Shown here: positions 33,424 to 42,479 of the stretch, one piece after another
Position numbering within the stretch: position 1 is the first letter of the stretch
Layout of the letters: the number at the start of each line of letters is the position of its first letter
Source: Candidatus Aegiribacteria sp. MLS_C
GTDB lineage: Bacteria > Fermentibacterota > Fermentibacteria > Fermentibacterales > JCC-6
Assembly (NCBI GenBank): GCA_002030045.1
Contig: LQBI01000024.1
Span: 124,001-188,000 of the forward strand
Reading direction: 5' to 3'
Length of the DNA: 64,000 nucleotides
Program-made: the position numbers and the translations under genes
The notes under the pieces: generated by a model
The model's database searches: none
Told to the model about the DNA's origin: nothing
What the model saw: only the letters and a program-made list of their open reading frames with translations

Positions 33424-34356
33424 TCAGATGACCGGGTTCTCCACCAGGTTCCTGCATGTGGGCCATACGGCCCTGCTTCCCCTGGTGTCGATGTGGACGA
33501 AGGGACCGTGGGTCGGTATCCACCTGTAGGCGGAGGCCCCTCCGGTGACGACCCTGCCCTGGACCTCCAGCGTGCGTACCAGTTCCACGAGATATTCGCC
33601 GTCGTAGACATCCACCCTCTTGTTGCGGTCGATGTCGTCCATGAGGCCGTTGGCCGGCCAGCTCTCTATCCAGATGTCCGCCGCCATTCCGTACAGGTGC
33701 AGGCTCTCGCTGGTCTCGTTCCCTATGGCCGCGTTGTATGCGGGAGTCCGGAAACCGCTCAGGCAGTAGATGGAGGATGCCTGGGGGTACACCTCTGACA
33801 CCGCAGAGAAGAGTTCCTCCATCTTGTCAGCCAGTCGCAGGTCCAGTGCAAGGTACTGAGGGTAGCTTCCCTCGACGTGCCCCAGGAAATCCCCGAGGGT
33901 AAGATGGGTAGTGATCCTTGTGCCGGACCCGGCCGCGTCCATCTCGATGAACCAGTCCGGCCTGTCCTCCATGCCGTTGCCGTCCCCGTAGCTCCCGATG
34001 GGGAACGAGTTCAGGGTTGTGGTCCTCCACCTGCACGTCTCCACCGGTACGATCACGGAGTACTTGTATGTTCCTTCGGAAGTGCTGACGTCCATGTGGT
34101 AGATTCCGTGTCCCCTGGGTGCCCTCCACCCGAACGAGGAACCCGAGCCGCTCCCCGGGGTTCCGGCGGTGAAGCTCCAGCCCGCCTGAGCACCCTGATC
34201 GAGGGTCAGAGTCACGGTATCCCCGGGTATGACCACGAAAGCCGTCCTGTATTCCGGAAGCAGTTCTCCATCCACCCTCAGCCGAAGACCCGGGTCCGCT
34301 GAGGCGGGGTCGTCGGCTGTGGAGAAGAGCATCATCCATGTCAGGAGCCAGTGCAT
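33424..34356 (-). CDS. Secreted M15-type peptidase (DUF882/peptidase M15_3)
   Basis: About 310 residues from ATG 34356 with AAGGAGA upstream; it overlaps the purN 3' end by 16 bp. A short signal peptide (HWLLTWMMLFSTADD) precedes a beta-rich region (~20-170) and a zinc peptidase domain. That domain has SGFRTPAYN, SLHLYGMAADI (the M15 SxHxxGxAxD motif) and a third zinc His in FVHIDTRG. These enzymes cut D-Ala-containing peptides in peptidoglycan. It partners with the adjacent L,D-transpeptidase. Confidence 0.87.
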   Translation of the reverse strand: MHWLLTWMMLFSTADDPASADPGLRLRVDGELLPEYRTAFVVIPGDTVTLTLDQGAQAGWSFTAGTPGSGSGSSFGWRAPRGHGIYHMDVSTSEGTYKYSVIVPVETCRWRTTTLNSFPIGSYGDGNGMEDRPDWFIEMDAAGSGTRITTHLTLGDFLGHVEGSYPQYLALDLRLADKMEELFSAVSEVYPQASSIYCLSGFRTPAYNAAIGNETSESLHLYGMAADIWIESWPANGLMDDIDRNKRVDVYDGEYLVELVRTLEVQGRVVTGGASAYRWIPTHGPFVHIDTRGSRAVWPTCRNLVENPVI

Positions 34357-34979
34357 GTTTCCACTCTCCTTCCCCTGACCGCCAGTCTGCCGGAGCAGTG
34401 CAGTCTGACCGCCTCCGGGTAGGCCAGGTGTTCCTGCTCCAGGATCCTCGCGGAGAGACTCTCCACATCGTCGTAGTCCATAACCGGCACGACCCTCTGA
34501 ACGATGACCGGCCCGGTGTCCACACCATCGTCGGCGTAATGGACGGTGCAGCCGCTCACCTTCACACCGTAGCGCAGTGCCTGATCCTGGGCATCCAGAC
34601 CCGGGAATGACGGCAGAAGCGAAGGGTGGATGTTCATGACACGGCCACCGTATTCCTCCAGTATGGGACCCTTCAGTATCCTCATCAGACCGGCCAGGCA
34701 TACGAGGCCTACTCCACGGCTTCGCATGAAGGAGACCCATTCACCCTCCTCCTCGATACCGAACCTGGTCCGATACCTTCCCGGGGTCATATAGACCGCC
34801 TCCACGCCAAGTCTTTCAGCCTTCTTCAGAACCTGTGCCCCGGGATTGTCGGTTATCAGCAGTGCCACCCTTCCCCTGCCGGTGTCCCCGCTGCACAGGG
34901 CTTCGAAGTTCGAACCCCTTCCGGAGGCCAGCACCGCTATTCTGACGGTTCCTTCCGCGCTGCCCGAGGCGATTGTCAT
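34341..34979 (-). CDS. purN: Phosphoribosylglycinamide formyltransferase
   Basis: The 212-residue enzyme formylates GAR with 10-formyl-THF in purine synthesis. Motifs: VLASGRGSNFEAL near the N-terminus, MNIHPSLLPSFPG with the catalytic Asn/His, and HYADDGVDTGPVI containing the conserved Asp. ATG 34979 overlaps the previous stop as ATGA. No other purine genes are nearby; it is embedded in an envelope/cell-wall cluster. Confidence 0.95.
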   Translation of the reverse strand: MTIASGSAEGTVRIAVLASGRGSNFEALCSGDTGRGRVALLITDNPGAQVLKKAERLGVEAVYMTPGRYRTRFGIEEEGEWVSFMRSRGVGLVCLAGLMRILKGPILEEYGGRVMNIHPSLLPSFPGLDAQDQALRYGVKVSGCTVHYADDGVDTGPVIVQRVVPVMDYDDVESLSARILEQEHLAYPEAVRLHCSGRLAVRGRRVETCTGS

Positions 34980-36208
34980 ATGCCGTTCCCCTCCTCGAGA
35001 CTCCGTCGCCTGTCGCTGAAACTCCAGGTCACTCCGAAGGAATAACTCCTCCAACTGTCCAGGACGTCCTCTGCGGCAAAGATGAAAGCAAACCTGCCCA
35101 ATGTAAACATCGTCCTCAGGTCGATGGTTCCGGAGGTAACGGTGTCACTGTCCGCAACTTCCCATGACAGCCCCCCGTATATCCTTCCCGAACGGCCCCA
35201 CCGCAAAGCGGGCATGAAGGTACCGGAGAACCGTACGGTGTCGCCGAGCAGGAATACACCTGAATTGAGCAGCCCACTCCTGCCGGACATGCCCGCCTGC
35301 AGCCCGCCCTCGAAGGAGCCTTCCTCGACCTGCACGAAGGCTTCCAGCGGACCCGTTCCCGCAGCACCTATCAGTACCGCCTCATCGCCGGGAGGCAACG
35401 CAACTCCTGCCTGAAGGCGAATGGGACCCGGCCGTGCCGACAGCCCCGCCGTACCGCCGGCCGCAAGTTCCCCGTCATCGTCCTCGAGATCCCCCCTGAG
35501 TATCACGGACAGCGCTCCGAGTGGCATTCCCGCCCTCAGGTGCCCCTCGGCCGAGTACGCTGAATCACCCTCCATGGAAACCGCGGCCGCTGTCATGATA
35601 TCCATCTCGTCCCACGGGAGATCCATGGTTCCCGCAAGTTCCCAGTAGCCGCTTCCGGAGCGGAAATGGGCGAATGTCACCTTCGCCGTCCAGGATGCGG
35701 ATCCCAGTCCGCTCCAGAGAGCGTATCCGTCCTCCTCTCCCTGCCAGCCCCTGCCCCCCGTCTCGAAGGCTCCGCTGCCAATGACCAATCTCTGGTCGCT
35801 CAGGGTATCGTCCCTCGCCATGTGCAGGTCGATTGACAGCATGGAGAACAGCGGCCTTCTCAGTCCCGCCGAATACCTGTTAGCACCCCCGGTGTTCTCG
35901 ATTAGTCCGATGGAGCTTGCGAAGGAACTCTCCGGTAACGTATGGGAAGAGAAATCCATCTCCCACCTCCCTGCGCCCCATACGCCTGCTTCCAGCGGCG
36001 TGAGGACCCTGAGCGTGTCATATGATCCCCATCCCGGAAGTGGTTCGTTCCCGGCTGCAGTGAGCGGCATCCCGTCAACAGCAACCGCTGACGGCCATCC
36101 GGGAAGGAAGGGGGCTCCCCATCCGTATCCCAGGTGTTTCTCCAGGGCGTCCCAGGGCTCCGGTATGACTGTCCATGCGATCAGTGCGGGGATCATGATC
36201 CAGCTCAT
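34976..36208 (-). CDS. Outer-membrane beta-barrel-like protein, unknown family
   Basis: The 410-residue product starts at ATG 36208, overlapping pgi as ATGA. A signal peptide (WIMIPALIAWTVIP) is followed by PSAVAVDGMPLTAAGNEPL with LRVLTPLEAGVWGAG. This looks like a TonB-receptor plug strand pair (VxVDGxP...I.VL.GP.s..yG), but no TonB box or full plug is evident. The rest consists of many alternating amphipathic strands such as SASWTAKVTFAHFRSGSGYW, ending SYSFGVTWSFSDR. It probably forms a small barrel in the outer membrane. The family is not recognised. Confidence 0.6.
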   Translation of the reverse strand: MSWIMIPALIAWTVIPEPWDALEKHLGYGWGAPFLPGWPSAVAVDGMPLTAAGNEPLPGWGSYDTLRVLTPLEAGVWGAGRWEMDFSSHTLPESSFASSIGLIENTGGANRYSAGLRRPLFSMLSIDLHMARDDTLSDQRLVIGSGAFETGGRGWQGEEDGYALWSGLGSASWTAKVTFAHFRSGSGYWELAGTMDLPWDEMDIMTAAAVSMEGDSAYSAEGHLRAGMPLGALSVILRGDLEDDDGELAAGGTAGLSARPGPIRLQAGVALPPGDEAVLIGAAGTGPLEAFVQVEEGSFEGGLQAGMSGRSGLLNSGVFLLGDTVRFSGTFMPALRWGRSGRIYGGLSWEVADSDTVTSGTIDLRTMFTLGRFAFIFAAEDVLDSWRSYSFGVTWSFSDRRRSLEEGNGI

Positions 36209-37464
36209 CGATCCTCGTATCCGGGTCTTCCCAGGGCACGGTAGGTCAGGACCTTTCCCCGTTCCACTCCCGGCTGGTCGAGAGGATCGATCCCGATGGC
36301 CAGCCCGCACAGAACGGTGGATATCTCCAGTGCCATCATCAGCCCTCCAATTGCGAGAGGTCCGAATTCATTGAGGTGTATGTAGCTCACCGGCAGACCT
36401 CTCTCCTCCAGGGCCTTTCCGGTTGCCTCGGCCTCGGCGGTCCGCAGCCTGTCGAGTCTCAGTCCCTCCAGGTAGGCCATGGATGGGTACCCTTCAAATC
36501 CCCCGGGTACGCGACCGGAATCATCCGACTCCGGAGTGGTCAATATGGTGACGGTCTTGTCGGGAGGACCCTCCATGAAGAGCTGTACCAGGGAATGCTG
36601 GTCCGCAGGGCCCCGGCAGGCAAGCGGTGTCTGACCGGTGTTCAGCCGGGACCCGTCCAGTCCGAATCTCTTGCCAAGGCTCTCCGCCCATAGCTGGGCG
36701 AACCATAGGGCCGTGCCGAACAGACGGTCGTCGTACACGAAAAAGGGATGCACAGGACGTTCCTCGAAGTTATGCAGGAACGCCGAGGCGATACGGCCGG
36801 CCAGGCTTTCGGAACCCAGCGACCTGAAATCCTCAACAACCTCCCCGGCACCTCTGAGCAGCTCACCTACGTCGATCCCGGCATATGCCGCCGGAAAGAC
36901 CCCCACCGGGCTCATGACGCTGAACCTGCCACCAACTGAAGGCGGCACGGGAAGGGTCCGCCAGCCCCTGTCGGAGGCCAGCCTCCTCAGATCCCCCTTT
37001 ACGGGATCGGTTACCGCCACTATTCGGTCTGCGTGGTCGGGAGTCCCGGATATCCACTCGTGAAGCAGGAGGAATACGGCCAGTGTCTCCGCCGTCCCGC
37101 CCGACTTCGTTATTACTGCCAGTGAAGTATCATGCGGCGGAAGGTTCCTTACGAGTCCCTCAATGCGTGCGGAATCGGGCGTATCGGCTACGGTTACCGA
37201 ATCGCCTTCATCGAATGCTTCCAGAAGGGCCTGCAGACCCAGCGACGAACCACCGATCCCCGCAACGACCATCGACGAGGATATCCTTCTCATGGCATCC
37301 GCCATCTCAAGTGAATCCTCCAGGAGACCGGCGTCGCCGGGCAGGTCCATGAAGCCCAGCCTGCCGATCCGCTCCCATTCTAGAAAAGCCTCCAGGACAC
37401 TGCCGGAGATCGGCTCGTGCCCGAAACCGGTGTTGAAATCGATGAAACCCACGTTACTGCTCAA
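36205..37464 (-). CDS. pgi: Glucose-6-phosphate isomerase
   Basis: About 419 residues, the short bacterial form. Signatures: VVAGIGGSSLGLQALLEAF, VITKSGGTAETLAVF (phosphate-binding SGxT), VGGRFSVMSPVGVFPAAYAG and the C-terminal GIDPLDQPGVERGK with the catalytic Lys. TTG 37464 with GGAG nine bases upstream is the preferred start; GTG 37530 is possible but overlaps less conserved sequence. It catalyses G6P to F6P in glycolysis and gluconeogenesis. Confidence 0.94.
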   Translation of the reverse strand: MSSNVGFIDFNTGFGHEPISGSVLEAFLEWERIGRLGFMDLPGDAGLLEDSLEMADAMRRISSSMVVAGIGGSSLGLQALLEAFDEGDSVTVADTPDSARIEGLVRNLPPHDTSLAVITKSGGTAETLAVFLLLHEWISGTPDHADRIVAVTDPVKGDLRRLASDRGWRTLPVPPSVGGRFSVMSPVGVFPAAYAGIDVGELLRGAGEVVEDFRSLGSESLAGRIASAFLHNFEERPVHPFFVYDDRLFGTALWFAQLWAESLGKRFGLDGSRLNTGQTPLACRGPADQHSLVQLFMEGPPDKTVTILTTPESDDSGRVPGGFEGYPSMAYLEGLRLDRLRTAEAEATGKALEERGLPVSYIHLNEFGPLAIGGLMMALEISTVLCGLAIGIDPLDQPGVERGKVLTYRALGRPGYEDR

Positions 37465-37522
37465 ATCGGATCTCCGTCCCGTCCCGGTCCGTCCCGGCCA
37501 CTGCTCCCTGCAGCAACCTCCT

Positions 37523-38431
37523 TCATTCACCCGTCCAGGTCCTGAGGCACCCTTCAATGGCAGATTCCGGAAGTACCAGCATACTTCCCCCGCTGTTTAC
37601 TCCCATCCTTACGACCGCTACCGTATCCCCCGCCTCAGTGATGAGATAGCTGGACATCCCGCTTTCGAACACCCCTATCCTGTCCACGGCGACGATCCCC
37701 GCGAAGAGCCTGCGAATGTACTCCTCGTCTCCTGAATATACAGCGTAACCCGCAAGCTCCTCAACGAAAGCCGCGGAATCATCTCCGGGGGGCCAGTGAT
37801 CTATCATGGCACCTTCCGGCGGATGCACCGTGAACAGTTCCCGGCCCGCGATCGAGACGGTTGCCAGTACCATGCCCGGGGTAACGCGGTCTCCACGACC
37901 GGCATGCATTTCGACCAGGGTTCCCTCCAGCGGAGAGAGAAAGGGCTCAGCGCCGGCTCTCTCCAGTGAGTCGACGAGCCCGGCGAGACTGTCCACCCTC
38001 AGCAGGAGCAGACTGTCAGACGGGGAGGCAGAAAGCCTTGCGGTGGCCATGTCCAGCTCCATCTCCAGCCTTTCCAACAGGACTGCACCGATGTCCATCA
38101 CCACCGTGCAGAGGGTATCCCCGGCCATCAGGCGGTCGCCGGACAAGGCGGCAACGGAATCAACGCTGCCGGCGCCCTCCCCCTCCCACCTCAGGACCAG
38201 CGTTCGGGAAGGGACCGGTTCCACCGCGAAATTCCCCGTAGGACCGTGTTCCACCAGGACAGGGTCCCGGGGACTGCTCTCCTGCGCGACCTCCGGCTCC
38301 CCCCCTCCGCAGCCGAGGAGGGCCATGGATGTGATGATCGCCGGCAATGGCCTCAGAACAGTTCTCCAGTGCTTTCGGACTGGACAAGCCGCTGCACCGG
38401 TAGTACTATTCACAGGCCGTGTAGAATTCAC
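37523..38431 (-). CDS. Periplasmic adaptor-like lipoprotein (biotinyl-lipoyl fold)
   Basis: Around 302 residues. GTG 38431 follows AAGGGGG at a good distance. A lipoprotein signal (ITSMALLGC) gives the mature protein CGGGEPEV. The body holds two half-hairpin lipoyl-like segments (DRLMAGDTLCTV and SPLEGTLVEMHAGRGDRVTPG) joined by a coiled coil (ERLEMELDMATARLSA). This resembles membrane-fusion proteins of RND/ABC efflux pumps. No pump partner is next to it. It is divergently transcribed from the lipoprotein at 38462 across about 30 bp. Confidence 0.65.
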   Translation of the reverse strand: MNSTRPVNSTTGAAACPVRKHWRTVLRPLPAIITSMALLGCGGGEPEVAQESSPRDPVLVEHGPTGNFAVEPVPSRTLVLRWEGEGAGSVDSVAALSGDRLMAGDTLCTVVMDIGAVLLERLEMELDMATARLSASPSDSLLLLRVDSLAGLVDSLERAGAEPFLSPLEGTLVEMHAGRGDRVTPGMVLATVSIAGRELFTVHPPEGAMIDHWPPGDDSAAFVEELAGYAVYSGDEEYIRRLFAGIVAVDRIGVFESGMSSYLITEAGDTVAVVRMGVNSGGSMLVLPESAIEGCLRTWTGE

Positions 38432-38461
38432 CCGTAACACCCCCTTGATGAAAGCAGTGGA

Positions 38462-39172
38462 ATGTTATCCTCAAGTACAGCCAGGTTGTCGTGCCTGGCA
38501 GCCCTTTTAGCCATGGGATGCGGAGAGACCCGCACTTCAGGCTTCTATGCGGGGGCCACCACCACACGGACCTCCCGTGACACCACATCCACTATATATA
38601 CAGCATCGACGTTCGCCGCAGCACCGGACCGGGAGGACACCCTTCTCAACGAGACCTTCGACGGCATTATGGCTGAACCATTCGGTCCCTCCTGCCACTA
38701 CCCGATATACAACGGCTCGATGCACATAGACAACTCCGTATTCGACGATCCGGTGATCCTGCTCTCCACGGCGGGACTCGTCGGCGACGGTCTCGTGGAA
38801 GCTCAGTTCGACATCGTGGATGCTCCCTCGCACTGCGTCGTTGGACTGGTCCTCAGGGCGGAGTCGACCCAGGACTTCCTTCTTGCGGGGGCGAACTCCA
38901 GGGGGCAGTATACCGTCCAGAGGTCCCTGAGGGGTCTCTGGCTTCCTGTGATGGGCATGGATCCCTTCGAATCCAGCAGGCTCCTTCCCTACGGGCAGCC
39001 GGGTGTTGAGGTGTCGGCCCTCGTCCATGGCAGCTACGTAGACCTGAGGATCAACGGCCAGCTGATACAGGTGGTCAGGACCGATCTTCCCGCCACCGGC
39101 CAGGTGGGAGTCTTCGTCGACGGCTACGCGAACGTCAACCTGGACAGGCTCACGGTGGTGCCCTCGGAATGA
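38462..39172 (+). CDS. Lipoprotein with concanavalin-like fold
   Basis: The 236-residue protein has a lipobox (LAALLAMGC) and a Ser/Thr-rich linker. The remaining domain (LLNETFDGIMAEPFG ... QVGVFVDGYANVNLDRLTVV) resembles 3-keto-disaccharide hydrolase-like/LamG jelly-rolls that bind sugars. No catalytic residues stand out. The stop overlaps the polysaccharide deacetylase ATG (ATGA), so the two are coupled and probably act on the same envelope glycan (inference). Confidence 0.6.
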   Translation: MLSSSTARLSCLAALLAMGCGETRTSGFYAGATTTRTSRDTTSTIYTASTFAAAPDREDTLLNETFDGIMAEPFGPSCHYPIYNGSMHIDNSVFDDPVILLSTAGLVGDGLVEAQFDIVDAPSHCVVGLVLRAESTQDFLLAGANSRGQYTVQRSLRGLWLPVMGMDPFESSRLLPYGQPGVEVSALVHGSYVDLRINGQLIQVVRTDLPATGQVGVFVDGYANVNLDRLTVVPSE

Positions 39173-40122
39173 ACTGCCTCCTCCTCCTGGCGTCCCTCAT
39201 CGGATGGTCTCCCGCTGTAGGCAGGGCCACGCCACTGGAGTACTGCGATCCTGATGAGCTGGATTCGCCGGGACCCAGCGGCATCCCTGTCCTCATGTAC
39301 CATCATGTGAGCGATCCCGTGAATGGATACTACGGAGTATCAACCCACCGCTTCCGGACCGACCTGGCCCAGCTGGACCGGGCCGGATTCTGCCTCATAG
39401 GTCCTGATGACATCGGTAACGGCCTCATGACGGTACCTCCGGACAGAAGACCCGTAATGCTCACCTTCGACGACGGCTGGCAGGACAACTTCAGCTTCAC
39501 CCGTCTTCCCGACGGTTCATGGGGAACGGATCCGTCCTGCGCTCTGGCGATCCTGGAGGAATACTGCGAGGATAATCCGGACTTCGGCCACGGAGCGGTC
39601 TTCTTCATCTCCTGGGACAAAGTCCCCTTCGGCCAGGAGGAGTTCGTGGCGGAAAAGATGAATCTCCTCCTGGACATGGGCTACACGGTGGGGAATCATA
39701 CCTTTCGTCACGCGAGTTTCATGAGGCTGCCTGCGGCCAAATGGGAGGAAGCCGTGGTCAGGGCGCTGCAGAGGTTCCGGAGCAACCTGGGTATCAGGAC
39801 CTGGACTGTTGACACCCTTGCATATCCCGGGGGCATGCTGCCCAGGGGATGCGATGCGGAGGAGATCCTTGCGGAGATGCAGTTCGACGGCAGAAATGCG
39901 GTGACCATGGGCTTCCTCGCCAACGGCAGCGTATCGTCGATGGCTTCGCTTCTATCCTCCGAAAACGGGTGGTTCCGCCTCGGCAGGCTGGACATGAGCC
40001 AGTATTCCGTGGCCGAACTCCTCCGGTGGAGCAATCTGATGCAGCCCGAAATCAGGGAGGACCTGCACGATCCACTCAGCAGGAGGATCCTCCGCCTCTC
40101 TTCTCCGTCCCTTCGAACCTGA
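39169..40122 (+). CDS. Secreted polysaccharide deacetylase (NodB domain)
   Basis: The 317-residue protein has a signal peptide (NCLLLLASLIGWSPAVG) and a NodB domain. IPVLMYHHVSDP opens it, LTFDDGWQDN carries the catalytic/metal Asp pair, and GNHTFRHASF gives the two metal His residues. LAYPGG matches the later motif. It removes acetyl groups from a surface polysaccharide or peptidoglycan. Translationally coupled to the upstream lipoprotein. Its 3' end overlaps the convergent nitroreductase gene by 47 bp. Confidence 0.88.
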   Translation: MNCLLLLASLIGWSPAVGRATPLEYCDPDELDSPGPSGIPVLMYHHVSDPVNGYYGVSTHRFRTDLAQLDRAGFCLIGPDDIGNGLMTVPPDRRPVMLTFDDGWQDNFSFTRLPDGSWGTDPSCALAILEEYCEDNPDFGHGAVFFISWDKVPFGQEEFVAEKMNLLLDMGYTVGNHTFRHASFMRLPAAKWEEAVVRALQRFRSNLGIRTWTVDTLAYPGGMLPRGCDAEEILAEMQFDGRNAVTMGFLANGSVSSMASLLSSENGWFRLGRLDMSQYSVAELLRWSNLMQPEIREDLHDPLSRRILRLSSPSLRT

Positions 40123-40879
40123 TTCGGTAATCCCTTCCCGGAAACATGCCGAATGGTTCCCTGCCGGGATATCCAGCGCAGAGCACTGCCGTAAGCCTCA
40201 TTCCTGACGTCCCGGCCAGGTGCCAGGAAGGGAAGAGCGGATAGAGCCTCTCGGCGACGCCGTTCCAGAATGTGCCCAGACCCATTGAAACGGCATGGTA
40301 CATGACCGTGGTGGCGGCGATGACGCCGTCGGTGCGTCCGGTGGGGTTCCTCCCGGGAACGAAGAAGAAGATGACCACAGGAGCATCCCTGAACACCAGG
40401 TCCTCACCTCCCGCCAGCCGTGCGAATACCCTCCGCATTCCGGTGAGCGCTCCTGCAAGCTGCAGCAGTCCCGTACGGCGGAGCATTCTTGCCAGACGTA
40501 CCACGGGTCCGGAGAACCTGTTCGAAGCACCCTCGCCTCTTGCTGTCACCACCAGCAGACCCTGTGCGTTGCGACCGGTCGGGCACTGATCCAGTATCGA
40601 GAGAAGTTCCCTTATCTCCTCTTCGGAAGGTATTCTGTCACTGAAACACCTTACCGATCTCCTGTTCTCCAGCAGCCTTCTGAACCCCTCCGGACCGGGA
40701 ATACCCTCATGTTCCAGCGGCTTCAGACCGAATGCGTTCTCCGGGCAGTAGACGCCGCAGTGTCCGCATCCGATGCATACGGAGTCCTCAAAGTCGGGAA
40801 GACTCCCGCCGCTGATGGTCACGGCACCGGTCGGACATACATGAAAGCACGTGCCGCACCCGGTGCACTTCTCCGGAAT
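40076..40879 (-). CDS. Ferredoxin-domain nitroreductase
   Basis: The protein has two 4Fe-4S motifs, CTGCGTCFHVCP and CIGCGHCGVYCP, followed by a nitroreductase domain. That domain has RRSVRCFSDRIPSEEEI for FMN phosphate contact, and GLGTFWNGV near the C-terminal part. Such proteins reduce quinones, nitro compounds or similar acceptors with electrons from the clusters. The start is unclear. ATT 40879 has GAGGAG six bases upstream and gives the usual 'PEKCTGCG' N-terminus; TTG 40906 overlaps the previous gene and lacks a good site. About 267 residues. Confidence 0.85.
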   Translation of the reverse strand: MPEKCTGCGTCFHVCPTGAVTISGGSLPDFEDSVCIGCGHCGVYCPENAFGLKPLEHEGIPGPEGFRRLLENRRSVRCFSDRIPSEEEIRELLSILDQCPTGRNAQGLLVVTARGEGASNRFSGPVVRLARMLRRTGLLQLAGALTGMRRVFARLAGGEDLVFRDAPVVIFFFVPGRNPTGRTDGVIAATTVMYHAVSMGLGTFWNGVAERLYPLFPSWHLAGTSGMRLTAVLCAGYPGREPFGMFPGRDYRIRFEGTEKRGGGSSC

Positions 40880-40889
40880 GAAGGACTCC

Positions 40890-42479
40890 TCAGGGCAGAA
40901 TCTCAATGTCCACGTCCCTGGTCATCAGGCCGGGCTGGACCAGCACGACGCCGGGGTACGTACCGTACGGCTCGGTGCCGGTCCAGGTACCGTCATCGTC
41001 GAGGTCTACGAAGGCCGCCACTGTGTACCTTCCGGCAGGCACCTCATCCACGGTGTAATCCCCGGTTCCCACGTCGATGTATGTAACCCTGGAGTCTGAA
41101 TCCCCTCCTGTCCGCCTTATCTGCAGTAGGATGCGGCTTCCCTGCACGCCGGTCACTCTTCCGGAAAGGGCCCCCGGTTCGTCGCCCCAGAGGGTGGAGA
41201 AACTCCATGAAAAGGGTTCCGTGAGCGTATCTCCCCATAGCGTTCCGATACCAGGCCGGAGCAGGAACCGGTACTGCTGTTCTCCGATCAGCTGATGCCG
41301 GGGATGGAACTCGAAGGACCTCCCGTCCACCACCGCCAGGGAACCGCTGACCTCCGTGCTGTCAACTACCCTGTGCAGCTGCAGTTTCTCCGCCAGTGTG
41401 TCCGGATGGACCCAGTAGTTGAACGAGATCAGGAACGGTCCGCCCGGAGGCGCGTTGTCGGATCCCGGAGGAGGAAAGAAGGACCTCACCCTCAGTGAAT
41501 CGGACGGGATCGTGTCCACTCCGTAGAAATCCATGGAATCCGGTCTCGAAGGATTGCCCATGAGGTCCTCCACATAACCCGCGAAGGCAGTCAGCCTCGA
41601 ATCCGGGAGTTTCCCGGTCTCGACGATGACCGAAGGGGATGACGCCCCTCTCGACAGCCAGTAGCCGTTCAATGTGACTCCAGATCCGGTGCTGTCTTCG
41701 ATGACCACCTCTCCCCTGCCGAAGGAAGGGTAGGAGACCTCCTCGCTGAACTGGAAGGTGACATGGTAGGAATCACTGGCCAGGACTTCCACCAGTATCG
41801 GCCCTACGGTATCCACCACGGTGAGGACCGGGTCCAGGAAGAGGGTATCCCCGGCCGACAGCTCCAGTGTCGTGTCGAATCCCGCCTCCTCTTCAGGGTC
41901 CCATTGGAAGGACCTGTCAGGATCCTCGTAGCAGAGGAGCCTGTACTCCCCTTCCTGCAGCCATCCCAGTACAGCCTCAGAGGAGGAGTCCGCTGATGTC
42001 CGCCTCACAAGGGCCGTGTCCCGGTACAGCTCGATGAGGGTCACCGAGGTCAGGCTCCCGCCGCCCTGTCTGGTCAGCCTGGTGATGACGGCACCGGAAG
42101 GAAGCGAATCTGAAGCGGTGTAGACCAGGTCGACTGGAAAGCCTGCCTCGTTCCCCCTCATATCACTTATTCCAGCGGGAAGATGGATGATCAGAGGCTC
42201 CTCTCCCGGGGAAGCGGCCAGCTCTATCCTCATACGGTCCCCTCCGGTGTGCAGTTCATGATCCACAGGCGGATAAAGGAAAACGGACGCCGAGGACGGG
42301 TCCAGGCGCTCGCTCCACATGACCGTCACCGTGCGCAGGTCTCCGTGGCCTGTTCCAGGTTCGGGTTCCACCGACAGTATGGAAGGCGGCGTCTCGTCCT
42401 CCGGACCTCCTCCCGGCGCCATCATCCTCGCGCAGGACAGCGCTCCGAGAAGGGCGGTATACAGAGCGGTCCTCCTCAT
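40890..42479 (-). CDS. Big_5/Ig-like domain lipoprotein (GGGPEDxTPP type)
   Basis: The 529-residue protein has a lipobox (LLGALSC) and the mature start ARMMAPGGGPEDETPPSILS, a hallmark of a lipoprotein family common in Bacteroidetes/Chlorobi. Bacterial Ig-like (Big_5) domain(s) follow (SVEPEPGTGHGDLRTVTVMW, and again near residue 340). A C-terminal carboxypeptidase-regulatory-like beta domain (DVGTGDYTVDEVPAGRYTVA) and VVLVQPGLMTRDVDIEI end it. It is predicted to sit on the outer membrane; its job is unknown. It overlaps the ParB/TPR gene as ATGA-type. Confidence 0.78.
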   Translation of the reverse strand: MRRTALYTALLGALSCARMMAPGGGPEDETPPSILSVEPEPGTGHGDLRTVTVMWSERLDPSSASVFLYPPVDHELHTGGDRMRIELAASPGEEPLIIHLPAGISDMRGNEAGFPVDLVYTASDSLPSGAVITRLTRQGGGSLTSVTLIELYRDTALVRRTSADSSSEAVLGWLQEGEYRLLCYEDPDRSFQWDPEEEAGFDTTLELSAGDTLFLDPVLTVVDTVGPILVEVLASDSYHVTFQFSEEVSYPSFGRGEVVIEDSTGSGVTLNGYWLSRGASSPSVIVETGKLPDSRLTAFAGYVEDLMGNPSRPDSMDFYGVDTIPSDSLRVRSFFPPPGSDNAPPGGPFLISFNYWVHPDTLAEKLQLHRVVDSTEVSGSLAVVDGRSFEFHPRHQLIGEQQYRFLLRPGIGTLWGDTLTEPFSWSFSTLWGDEPGALSGRVTGVQGSRILLQIRRTGGDSDSRVTYIDVGTGDYTVDEVPAGRYTVAAFVDLDDDGTWTGTEPYGTYPGVVLVQPGLMTRDVDIEILP

